A stretch of 64,000 bases of DNA, taken from NCBI RefSeq assembly GCF_021556485.1, contig NZ_JAKGBW010000001.1, forward strand, positions 186,001 through 250,000. The letters are read 5' to 3'. Both the position numbers and the translations under genes were made by a program. The notes beneath the pieces were generated by a model that had not been told where the DNA came from, searched no databases, and saw only the letters and a list, made by a program, of their open reading frames with translations. Of the stretch, positions 25,247-33,368 are shown piece by piece. This DNA is from Oceanobacillus alkalisoli. Lineage in GTDB: Bacteria > Bacillota > Bacilli > Bacillales > Amphibacillaceae. Position 1 is the stretch's first letter, and every line of letters begins with the position of its first letter.

Positions 25247-25415
25247 TCTTCTCATCTCCTCTACTTCTGAAAAGCATTTCCTTTAGGTTATGCCTCGACA
25301 AAAATATTGATATGCATTAAAATGATTATAGTGTATCTACATAATAATATAAAGGGATCCTTAGGGCTAGTATTTCATTCTAAGGAAGAATAGACATAAG
25401 GAGGGTGAATTTTTC

Positions 25416-25592
25416 ATGAGCCACATTATATTAGCAATCATATTCTTGTTAGTCGCATTACTTGCGGTTATTTCCGTAATTCGTCAATTGAAAATTAAAA
25501 ACTATTTTGCATTGATTTTCTCCGTATTAACAGCAGTAGCTTTTGGATTCTTCTCTATTGCTACAATCATTTCAGAGCTGTCCAGTCTCTAA
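25416..25592 (+). CDS. yqgW: DUF2759 small membrane protein YqgW
   Basis: 58 aa (MSHIILAIIFLLVALLAV.. to ..ISELSSL) with AAGGAGGGTG about 9 nt before ATG 25416. Two transmembrane helices. Bacillaceae-specific family of unknown function, in its usual place between yqgX and the LTA synthase gene. Confidence 0.82.
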   Translation: MSHIILAIIFLLVALLAVISVIRQLKIKNYFALIFSVLTAVAFGFFSIATIISELSSL

Positions 25593-25615
25593 GTAACTAA
25601 AACTAAAGTAATAGT

Positions 25616-25654
25616 AAAAAACAGGTGGAGAATATTACTTCTCTACCTGTTTTT
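25616..25654. terminator. Bidirectional terminator between yqgW and the LTA synthase gene
   Basis: AAAACAGGTGGAGAA and TTCTCTACCTGTTTTT form the stem. The right part lies within the last codons of the lipoteichoic acid synthase gene. Confidence 0.8.
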
Positions 25655-27563
25655 CTTCTGTGAAATCTACGAAACGGAACAGATCTCCGTATATAATGTC
25701 ATCGGAATAGCCTAATTCCAATTCCACTTTCTCTTTAATTTCATCACAAGGAGTACTTGCGCCTGTAGCTGGTTCTCCTTCAGTCGCTTCTTCTTCCTCT
25801 GCATCAATTAATTCACCGGTATCGACGTCATAGCACATACCTACCGTTGATAGATAATCATCTGTTATAAAGTCACCGTTTCTTAAAGCAATATAGCCTT
25901 TCCTGTTCTCTGCAAACAAATCATTACCAAAGTAAATATCATTTGTATGCTCAATCCCAAGCAGGCTTAGAATCGTTGGCTTCAAATCGATTTGTCCCGA
26001 AACCGTGGAGATGGTTTCTCCTTCCCCATGACCGGGAATGTGTACAAATAATGGTACTTTGAGTAACTGTACCTGATCATATGGAGTGATTTCTTCTTTA
26101 TCCAAGTACATGCTCATTGCACGGTTATGGTTGGCACTAATCCCAATATGGTCTCCCATAATGATTATGATGGAATCTTCATAAAGACCTGCCTGTTTTA
26201 AGTGATCAAAGAATTCTTCCATCGCTTCGTCTGCATAACGTACTGCAGGGAAATAGTTATTAAGCGTGTTTGAGTTTGAATCATATGGTTCAATTGATTT
26301 ATCTTCTTCATCCATTTCAAATGGGAAATGGTTTGTCAGCGTAATGAATTTTGTATAAAATGGCTGCTCCATCGCTTGTAAATACTTGATTGATTGTTCA
26401 AAGTACGGTTTATCTTTCAGTCCCCAGCCGACTGAGTTTTCATCTGTTATTTCATAGGCATCTTCACTATAGAAATAGTCAAGATTCAAACTTCTGTACA
26501 TCCCATCCCGGTTCCAGAAGCTCTTATTATTCGCATGCAGCACTGCTGAGAAATAGTCTTCCTCTTCCAGTATTTCCGGAAGGGCATGATATTCGTTACT
26601 TCCATGTGTAAAGAACACAGCACCTCTTGAAAGTGGATATAAGGAATTTTCAACCAGGAATTCTGAATCCGATGTATTTCCTTGACCAGTTTGTTCAAAG
26701 AAGTTATCGAAATAGTACGTATCCTCATCTTCTACAAGCTTATTTAGAAATGGTGTAACTTCTTCACCATTCACTTCATTTCCAACAACAAAGCCTTGAA
26801 TCGATTCGGCATTAATGAAAATAACATTTTTACCTTCTGCAACACCGAACATATCCGATTTCTCTGTGATCATCACATTTTCTTTAATGTAATCTTGAAT
26901 CTCAGGTATTTCATTTCCATCTGCGAATACACGTTGGGACTCCGCTTTCGAATGAACTACAAGGTCATAAACATGGTAATTAAATAGCCCGATATTCTTC
27001 ACTAAATACTCTCTGTCAAATGCACGTGTAAATAATTGCGGCCTCTCCATCTCAGCAAGGAAAAAGTTCCCCGCAAGCAATAATAAGGACATGGAAAGTG
27101 CAAAAGCTTTTCCGCGTTTCAAATATTGCACAGATACAATTGATTCTTTCTTCTTACTTAAATACCAAACAATTGCCGCATCAGCAAATAAAAGAATGTC
27201 ATATGGCTTGATTAATGTAAGAATACTTGAACCTAAATCCGTCATATTACTCCCCATAAATAATTGCGGGAGTGTAATAAAGTCCGTGAATTGACGATAG
27301 AATACTAGGTTTGCAAATACAACAAAACTAAAAAGCAGTGCCGTGTAACGCAAGTATTTCATTTGCCTGGACGCTTTGTTGAACCATACAGACAGTGCAA
27401 AAATCAGAAATGCCGAGACAAACGGATTAACAAATAAAATGAACTCTTGCATTCTATTTTCTAGTTCAATATTAAACATAAAACGGTAAACAATGTATGT
27501 TTTTAAACCGAAAAGCAAGGAAGCAATAATATATAGCGGTAATCTTGCTTGTTTTTTCCTCAT
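25635..27563 (-). CDS. ltaS: Lipoteichoic acid synthase family protein (YqgS type)
   Basis: 642 aa from ATG 27563 (GGGAGG 8 nt upstream). Five N-terminal transmembrane helices (to about residue 185) precede an extracellular sulfatase-fold domain that polymerises glycerol phosphate from phosphatidylglycerol. The nucleophile Thr is in TGQGNTSDSEF; Mn ligands include Glu in FINAESIQ and Asp/His in IIIMGDHIG. Position corresponds to B. subtilis yqgS, one of several LtaS paralogues, so it may be an accessory synthase. The C-terminal extension is unusually acidic. Confidence 0.93.
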   Translation of the reverse strand: MRKKQARLPLYIIASLLFGLKTYIVYRFMFNIELENRMQEFILFVNPFVSAFLIFALSVWFNKASRQMKYLRYTALLFSFVVFANLVFYRQFTDFITLPQLFMGSNMTDLGSSILTLIKPYDILLFADAAIVWYLSKKKESIVSVQYLKRGKAFALSMSLLLLAGNFFLAEMERPQLFTRAFDREYLVKNIGLFNYHVYDLVVHSKAESQRVFADGNEIPEIQDYIKENVMITEKSDMFGVAEGKNVIFINAESIQGFVVGNEVNGEEVTPFLNKLVEDEDTYYFDNFFEQTGQGNTSDSEFLVENSLYPLSRGAVFFTHGSNEYHALPEILEEEDYFSAVLHANNKSFWNRDGMYRSLNLDYFYSEDAYEITDENSVGWGLKDKPYFEQSIKYLQAMEQPFYTKFITLTNHFPFEMDEEDKSIEPYDSNSNTLNNYFPAVRYADEAMEEFFDHLKQAGLYEDSIIIIMGDHIGISANHNRAMSMYLDKEEITPYDQVQLLKVPLFVHIPGHGEGETISTVSGQIDLKPTILSLLGIEHTNDIYFGNDLFAENRKGYIALRNGDFITDDYLSTVGMCYDVDTGELIDAEEEEATEGEPATGASTPCDEIKEKVELELGYSDDIIYGDLFRFVDFTEEKQVEK

Positions 27564-27765
27564 TCTAAATCCTCCCAAATGTAAAGAGAACAGAAGTGTA
27601 AAGTGGCCATCCATTCCCAGTTTGAGCAATTTGTAAACTTTTCTTTTACAATTCACTTATACTATTAGACGAAAACCGAGTAAGAAAGGTTTCATCTTTA
27701 TTTACATTTACTTCATATTTTTTCTAACTTCTTATTTTAATAGATAAGCTAAAAAAAATCTAGAG

Positions 27766-28731
27766 TTAACTTCCTTCCATATTCTGCTTAACATAGAAAG
27801 CAGCACCAATGATGCCTGCATCATTGCCGAGAACCGCCTGCTTGATTTCACAGTTTGCTTTTACCCTTGGTAATGCATAATCCTCAAAAGAAGTACGGAT
27901 TTGATTGATGAAAGGCTCTCCCGCCTGGGAAACTCCTCCACCAATAAGAATCTTCTCCGGATTGAGAATCACACCCAAATCTGCGAAAGTCCGACCTAAT
28001 ACTGCCGCAACTTTAGTTACTATTTTCATAGCGGCTGCATCGCCTTTTTCAGCCATTTGAAAAACATCTTTCGCAGTAATAGTATTTGTTTCTTCATACA
28101 TCTTAGCAAGTGCTGAACCGGGTTGCTCCGCACTGCTCTCACTTGCAAGTCTCACGATGCCGGTTGCTGATGCAATTGTTTCTAAACAACCGCGCTTTCC
28201 GCAGTTACAAGGGGCTCCATTCTCTTCAATCAATATATGACCAAGTTCTCCTGCCATGCCATTTATTCCATTTAGAATGGCACCATTAGCTATAATACCT
28301 GCGCCAACCCCAGTTCCGAGCGTAACGGCAATAACATGTTTCCCTTCATCCCCTGCACCTTGCCAATTTTCACCTAGGACAGCCATGTTGGCATCGTTCT
28401 CGATAAATACCGGTAAGCCAGATAAATCACTTAACTCTTTTGTGAATTGTTTATTTCTCCAGCCAATATTCGTTCCATAATAAACGATACCCTCATCACT
28501 GCTGACAAAGCCTGGAATGCCCGCCCCGATACCAAGAATTCGCTCTGTTGCTATATTTTTCAGTTGGAGTATTTCTTTTATTGACATCCATGTATCTTGC
28601 AAAATAAAAGAACCGTTTTCTTCCGTTCTCGTCGGTATATTCCATTTATGCAGAAGTTCACCATCAGTTGTAAATAATCCAAATTTAATGGAAGTACCGC
28701 CGATATCAATGCCTATCATATATTCACTCAT
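27766..28731 (-). CDS. glcK: ROK-family glucokinase
   Basis: 321 aa. Phosphorylates glucose with ATP. Phosphate-binding GIDIGGTSIKFG at the N terminus, catalytic Asp in FIENDANMAVLGE, ROK zinc motif GHILIEE..PCNCGKRGCLE. Overlaps yqgQ by 4 nt (ATGA), so the two are translationally coupled; this matches B. subtilis yqgQ-glcK. Confidence 0.95.
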   Translation of the reverse strand: MSEYMIGIDIGGTSIKFGLFTTDGELLHKWNIPTRTEENGSFILQDTWMSIKEILQLKNIATERILGIGAGIPGFVSSDEGIVYYGTNIGWRNKQFTKELSDLSGLPVFIENDANMAVLGENWQGAGDEGKHVIAVTLGTGVGAGIIANGAILNGINGMAGELGHILIEENGAPCNCGKRGCLETIASATGIVRLASESSAEQPGSALAKMYEETNTITAKDVFQMAEKGDAAAMKIVTKVAAVLGRTFADLGVILNPEKILIGGGVSQAGEPFINQIRTSFEDYALPRVKANCEIKQAVLGNDAGIIGAAFYVKQNMEGS

Positions 28732-28949
28732 GACCCCGCCCTCTTTCCTCTTTCTGCTTCTTCTAAAATGTTTCTTTCTTTTTGGAGAACAAGTTTTCCA
28801 GCGATGTATTCCTGCTGTGAAAAAAAATTCATTTTATAAAGTTCTTCAAGTTCACTTTCCATTAATATAAGATCGCCGATACGATCTCGTGAATAAACAA
28901 ATGTGCCGAATCGCTTTAAAAGCATTCGGATGTCATATACAGAGTTCAA
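28728..28949 (-). CDS. yqgQ: DUF910 small protein YqgQ
   Basis: 73 aa starting MNSVYDIRMLLKRFGTFVYS, soluble and helical. Family members are encoded before glcK and may bind nucleic acid; the role is not established. Start ATG 28949 with AAGGAG-like GGAGTGG upstream. Confidence 0.88.
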   Translation of the reverse strand: MNSVYDIRMLLKRFGTFVYSRDRIGDLILMESELEELYKMNFFSQQEYIAGKLVLQKERNILEEAERGKRAGS

Positions 28950-29017
28950 TTGATTTCACCACTCCTTATTATACCAAAAAAATCAATGTAAAGAAAATTA
29001 TAGCGAAGTTTTATTAG

Positions 29018-29095
29018 GAAACTTGGCATCCGCCAAGCCTTTACGGCGAATGCCTTAGTTGAACTTATGCAATAAGAAAGGCTTTATAATTTCTT
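29018..29095 (+). repeat. Repeat family D, copy 1
   Basis: GAAACTTGGCATCCGCCAAG and CCTTTACGGCGAATGCC, then TTATGCAATAAGAAAGG. Hairpin GGCATYCRCC/GGYGAATGCC. Second copy at 35612-35690. It lies in the gap between gluP and yqgQ. Confidence 0.75.
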
Positions 29096-29149
29096 ACTAT
29101 CAAAGAAGGAAATAGGCGTGGTGTTGTATATTTTTAATTGTCTCCTTTA

Positions 29150-29205
29150 GATCCGCAGTCCCGATACTTCTCGCTTTCTCTGTTCCGTATCGGGACTCTT
29201 TCCAA
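29150..29205. terminator. Possible terminator hairpin downstream of gluP
   Basis: AGTCCCGATAC pairs with GTATCGGGACT across TTCTCGCTTTCTCTGTTCC, with CTTT on the + strand side only, so its direction is unclear. Confidence 0.5.
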
Positions 29206-29213
29206 GATATATT

Positions 29214-30773
29214 TTAATTATCAGCTTCTCTCGGGGAATCACCCGTTATAAGTTCGTATAAATTGATGAAATCTTCATTGGTTGGATCCATTTGGTATGC
29301 TTGTTCGATTGCTTGGATGGACTTTTCAACCTCTCCGTCCATATCATACAGGATAGCCAGGTTATAATAAGCTTCTGGTAATGGTTCCTGAAGTGTGACA
29401 CTCTTTTCTAAATCTCGCAATGCTTCTTCATAATTTCCAAGTTCAATATTAGCATATGAACGTTGAAATAAAAGCGAGCTTTCCATATCCCCTTCTAACG
29501 CCAAGGCTTCCGTTGCAACAGTCACAACTTCGTCATATTCATGTTGATTTAGATGTTCCTGGATTTGCATTAATCGGAATGTTTCACTGCTCTCATTCGC
29601 ATGAACTCCGTAATACGTAACAGCGAAGAAGAATATAGCGGTGCTGATGGCTGCCGCAAACTGGAACACTGGTCGCTTGTTCTTCGGCATGCCGACAATT
29701 GCCGCAGCGAGGAACCCTGCAATTAATCCGCCAACATGAGCCGCCATGTCAATCCCCTCAATAGATAGCCCGATCACTAAATTGATAGCTAACACAAGTA
29801 GGATGCTCGAACCGATTGTTTGGAAGAATAATCGTTTATGCACAATACCAAAATAAAGAAACGCACCGAATAAACCGAATATCGCACCAGAAGCTCCAGC
29901 ACTTACACTTGTCGTATAGGCAAAACTCGCAATCGAGCCACCTAAACCAGCGAGCAAATAAATGAATATAAAACGGCTGCTTCCAAATATCTTCTCAACA
30001 GCAGTTCCTAAATAAAACACAGCAAGCATATTTAGTGCAAGGTGAATAAAACCAATATGGATGAACATGGAGCTGAATAGCCGCCACCATTCACCATCTA
30101 TCATCATGGAAGGATTATACTTTGCACCAAATTGGATAAGCATTTCAATTGATGTCGTATCGCCTTGCCATTCCATATAGAAAAAGTAAAGCAAATTAAT
30201 AATAATGAAAGCATAAGAAAAAAGTGGTTTTCCAAAGCTGAAAATATTTTCAACTTCTTTCCGTTTATTACTTAATAACGAAACAAAATGATATTTTATC
30301 TTCTCTATATTATTTTCTTTTGTTTCATCGGGTAATTCAAGATCATAGGAAATAGGGCTTGGCAGCAAATCTTTTTCAAATCGTTCTGCTTCATGCTCGT
30401 ATTCTTCCTGGTCTAAATAATAAACTCTCATGCTCACTTTTGGTTTACCTTCAGCAGTCAATGGTTGTTTAAGTATATCCCATGTATCAACTGGTTGATG
30501 CATGGTGAAATAAAGATTATAGACTTCGATATTTTTCTTTAATACTTGCTTTACGTTTCGGACTCTTTGAAACAAAAATGAGATATCTTGTTTTAGATGG
30601 TTTTTCCAGTCGAATCCTTTATGTATGAGACGCACTACGATTGATGAATGGTTTTCATATTTCTCTAACCAAACTTCATTCGTTTTTTCATTTAAATATA
30701 ATAAATTAAATTGATGATTTTTCACCAGGTCATTGGCAAACGTATATAACAGATATTGTTCATTTAAAGACAT
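29214..30773 (-). CDS. gluP: Rhomboid intramembrane protease GluP (YqgP) with TPR domain
   Basis: 519 aa. N-terminal cytosolic domain (about 1-180), then the rhomboid core with catalytic Ser in SAGASGAIFGLFGA and His in DMAAHVGGLIAG, and a C-terminal tetratricopeptide region (about 400-510; EAYYNLAILYDMDGEVEKSI). Intramembrane serine protease; in B. subtilis it contributes to membrane protein quality control. ATG 30773 follows GGAAGGTG. Confidence 0.94.
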   Translation of the reverse strand: MSLNEQYLLYTFANDLVKNHQFNLLYLNEKTNEVWLEKYENHSSIVVRLIHKGFDWKNHLKQDISFLFQRVRNVKQVLKKNIEVYNLYFTMHQPVDTWDILKQPLTAEGKPKVSMRVYYLDQEEYEHEAERFEKDLLPSPISYDLELPDETKENNIEKIKYHFVSLLSNKRKEVENIFSFGKPLFSYAFIIINLLYFFYMEWQGDTTSIEMLIQFGAKYNPSMMIDGEWWRLFSSMFIHIGFIHLALNMLAVFYLGTAVEKIFGSSRFIFIYLLAGLGGSIASFAYTTSVSAGASGAIFGLFGAFLYFGIVHKRLFFQTIGSSILLVLAINLVIGLSIEGIDMAAHVGGLIAGFLAAAIVGMPKNKRPVFQFAAAISTAIFFFAVTYYGVHANESSETFRLMQIQEHLNQHEYDEVVTVATEALALEGDMESSLLFQRSYANIELGNYEEALRDLEKSVTLQEPLPEAYYNLAILYDMDGEVEKSIQAIEQAYQMDPTNEDFINLYELITGDSPREADN

Positions 30774-30899
30774 GAATTCACCTTCCTTCCCCTCATCATA
30801 GCAGATTTATTCTTCTAAATATATTATTATAACCCTTGCTTACCTTTCACAATTTGAAAAAGCTGAGTATATCTTTATGATCTAAAAAAGTTTCATATT

Positions 30900-31347
30900 A
30901 CTTTCATTCAGCGTAGTATTTGCGCATTCTCTAGTCTGGAGTTCTGATCGCCGTTCAGTTGCCCGGTGGACGGATGCTTTCCACGGGCACGGGCACGGCC
31001 TCAGCTTCCTCGGAAGAAGTGCGCTTCCTGCGGGGTCTTCGGACACGTGCTTTTCCCGTAGGAGTCACCGTCCACCGGGCAACTGAACTGGTTAGATGAT
31101 TATCTGAATAGAAATTGTTCCGTCACGATAGGAATTATATTCCTGGAACATTAAACAGTGATCCATATTTGGCCTTTCCTGGTAGCAGTCCAGACACCTC
31201 GAGACTCCGGGAGGATAGGCCTGGCGAGACCCCTTAGTGCTCAGCGCAAGGAAGCTTGCCGGCCGCTCATCAGGTGCGAGAGGTGTCTGGACTGCGGATC
31301 TTCAGTAGAAAGTTTCGGAGTTAGGGACACTTACGCTGAATGAAAGC
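30900..31347 (-). repeat. Composite repeat family A, copy 2 (short form)
   Basis: About 448 bp, inverted relative to copy 1. Terminal repeats ACTTTCATTCAGCGTA and TTACGCTGAATGAAAG. Module 2 at 30958-31088 (stem GTTCAGTTGCCCGGTGGACG), module 1 at 31185-31300 (stem GCAGTCCAGACACCTC). It lacks the 55-60 nt insert of copies 1 and 4. Located between gluP and rpmG. Confidence 0.9.
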
Positions 31348-31352
31348 TGTTT

Positions 31353-31401
31353 TTAAAAAATAAATGAAGCTCTCATCCGAAGATAAGAGCTCCATTTTTT
31401 G
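31353..31401 (-). terminator. Terminator of rpmG
   Basis: GGAGCTCTTATCTTCGGATG and GAGAGCTTC form a hairpin followed by ATTTATTTTTT on the minus strand. Confidence 0.8.
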
Positions 31402-31403
31402 CT

Positions 31404-31553
31404 TTATTTAGTTTCACGGTGTAAAGTGTGTTTTTTAAGACGTGGACTATATTTCATAAGCTCAATACGTTCAGGATTTGTACGTTTGTTTTTTGTAGTA
31501 ATATAGTTACGGTCTCCCGTTTCAGTACAAGCTAACGTGATATTAACGCGCAT
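31404..31553 (-). CDS. rpmG: 50S ribosomal protein L33
   Basis: 49 aa, [20 protein letters not shown] to [11 protein letters not shown], with GGAGGG 8 nt before ATG 31553. Typical L33 length. It lacks the two CxxC zinc pairs, so it is the zinc-free (C-) form. Confidence 0.96.
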   Translation of the reverse strand: MRVNITLACTETGDRNYITTKNKRTNPERIELMKYSPRLKKHTLHRETK

Positions 31554-31730
31554 AGTTTTCCCTCCAAACTTTTTCTAACTATCTTTAACAATTCATAGGC
31601 AATTTTATTAGACCTTTATTATAATAACAGATGTTACAAAAAGATTCAACATTTCTCTAGGTAATTTTATGGTTTTCATAGAACTCATAATGTGATATAA
31701 CTAAATATGTGGTTAAAGGGAGGGAAATGA

Positions 31731-31958
31731 ATGATAATTGCGATTGTAACCACACTCGTTATCGGTGTGGTCTTGTTTATCCTGTCTTATTTCATGAATG
31801 ATCGGTTGGAAGAAATGGAAAGCCAAGTCGAGCAACTTTCAATTACCTCAATGCAGGATACATACCAAATGAAGAAAAAAATTAAAATACTAGAAGAAGA
31901 ATTGCTCCCAGAAAATATGAATGAATCCTCCAGCTCGGAGTTTAAGGAACAGTCTTGA
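31731..31958 (+). CDS. Small membrane-anchored coiled-coil protein (YqzD-like position)
   Basis: 75 aa: one N-terminal helix (residues 2-22) then a coiled-coil-like acidic region ([14 protein letters not shown]). GGGAGG 7 nt before ATG 31731. Function unknown. It forms a pair with the next gene (28-nt gap); by position between rpmG and phoU it may correspond to B. subtilis yqzD. Confidence 0.65.
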   Translation: MIIAIVTTLVIGVVLFILSYFMNDRLEEMESQVEQLSITSMQDTYQMKKKIKILEEELLPENMNESSSSEFKEQS

Positions 31959-31986
31959 TTACTAGACGCCAGAAAAGGAGTTAAGC

Positions 31987-32556
31987 ATGAAACATACAGT
32001 ACGTGCATTCTCAGTCGGTTTGATTGCTGCAGGCTTGATTTTACTCGCTGTGTTTTATTTATTTGGGCATGGCAATGAAGGTGCTGCAGAATATAGTACA
32101 GAGGAATTAATTGAGAAAATTGAAGAAGAAGGATTACGCGTTGTTTCAGAGGAAGAATATATCAGCATTACTTTAGGTAATAACGAAAGTAATGAAAATG
32201 AGGATGAAGCGGAAGAGACGGAAACAGAGGAAACCGAGGACTCCGCAGAAATAGAAACAGCTAATCAAGACTCAGAAGAAAATGATGAAGAGGAAACGGA
32301 AAGCGAAGAGGAGAAAGAAGATGAAGCTGAAGAGGAAGAAGAAACTCCTTCACCTGTAGTCATTACAGTTGAACCAGGAATGGCAACATCATATATCAGC
32401 GATCTTCTGGAAGAAGAAGGACTTATCGACGATGCAGCAGCTTTTAACGAATACTTGATCGATAATGATTATTCTTTACGTGTTCAAATGGGTGATCATG
32501 AACTAGAACATGGCTTATCCGAATACGAAATTGCTGAACAATTGACATCAAACTAA
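31987..32556 (+). CDS. Membrane-anchored protein with acidic linker and MltG-like domain (YqzC-like)
   Basis: 189 aa. N-terminal membrane helix (about residues 7-27), a Glu/Asp-rich linker of about 70 residues (roughly 62-130), then a small C-terminal domain (VITVEPGMATSYISDLLEEE to LSEYEIAEQL) resembling the LysM-like N-terminal module of MltG/YceG transglycosylases. The catalytic MltG domain is absent. I infer an extracytoplasmic wall-associated role; the acidic linker suits a halophile. AAAAGGAG before ATG 31987. Confidence 0.65.
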   Translation: MKHTVRAFSVGLIAAGLILLAVFYLFGHGNEGAAEYSTEELIEKIEEEGLRVVSEEEYISITLGNNESNENEDEAEETETEETEDSAEIETANQDSEENDEEETESEEEKEDEAEEEEETPSPVVITVEPGMATSYISDLLEEEGLIDDAAAFNEYLIDNDYSLRVQMGDHELEHGLSEYEIAEQLTSN

Positions 32557-32599
32557 AAGAACCAGCGCCTTTATGTAGAAGGCACTGGTTCTTTTTTTA
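32555..32599. terminator. Bidirectional terminator between the YqzC-like gene and phoU
   Basis: AAGAACCAGCGCCTT pairs with AAGGCACTGGTTCTT around TATGTAG; A and T runs on opposite sides. Confidence 0.85.
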
Positions 32600-33253
32600 G
32601 TTAAGATTATAATTCTTTCCTTTGACTAAGTACAGTATACTTTCACCGATATTTGTAATGTGATCAGCAAAGCGTTCCAAGTAACGGGCACAGAATGCGA
32701 CTTGCATAATGTATTGAATTTTATCAGGATTCGTTGCTGTTTCCCCGAGCAATTCACTGACAATATGTTTATACATCTTATCTACTTTGTCATCTGTCTT
32801 TGCTAATTTACTAGCTATTGTAATATCTTCATATTTAAAAGCATGCATCGATGTTTTTAACATATCCATCGCAATCTCATGCATTTGTTTCAAACCTTCC
32901 GGGATTGCGGATAGGTTTTTATCCAAATGAATTGTTGCTTTTGCAATATTTTTAGCATTATCGCCCATTCTTTCAACATCAGTCACTACACGCAGCGACA
33001 TAATAATCTGGCGTAAATCGGTTGCTACCGGTTGTTGTTTTGCAATCAGCAAAACCGATTTTTCATTTATTTCTGTTTCCAGTTCATCAATTTTTTTGTC
33101 TTCTTCAAGAATCGCTTTCGCTTGTTCAATGTCTTGGTTAAATAATGAATCGACAGCTTTCGATAAAGCCTCACCCGATAGGTTCGCCATTTTAATTACT
33201 TCTTCTTTTAACTGCTCTAATTCGCTTTGAAACTGTTCACGTGTCGTGCTCAT
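32597..33253 (-). CDS. phoU: Phosphate signalling regulator PhoU
   Basis: 218 aa of two three-helix PhoU repeats, each with an acidic metal-binding motif (DVERMGDNAKNIA and RYLERFADHITNI). It normally restrains the Pst transporter and PhoR signalling. No pst genes adjoin it, unlike the B. subtilis pst locus beside pbpA, so its partner must be encoded elsewhere or be the PhoU-domain transporter at 38 kb. ATG 33253 after GGAGG. Confidence 0.93.
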   Translation of the reverse strand: MSTTREQFQSELEQLKEEVIKMANLSGEALSKAVDSLFNQDIEQAKAILEEDKKIDELETEINEKSVLLIAKQQPVATDLRQIIMSLRVVTDVERMGDNAKNIAKATIHLDKNLSAIPEGLKQMHEIAMDMLKTSMHAFKYEDITIASKLAKTDDKVDKMYKHIVSELLGETATNPDKIQYIMQVAFCARYLERFADHITNIGESILYLVKGKNYNLN

Positions 33254-33368
33254 CCAATCTCCTCCAAATTATCTTCAGATCCAATGCTTGACGTGTCAAG
33301 GGTATATTTTCAGTATACCTGAAGTTTGTTAAAAGAGTGTTAAAGTATTATATAAATAACATTGAGAT

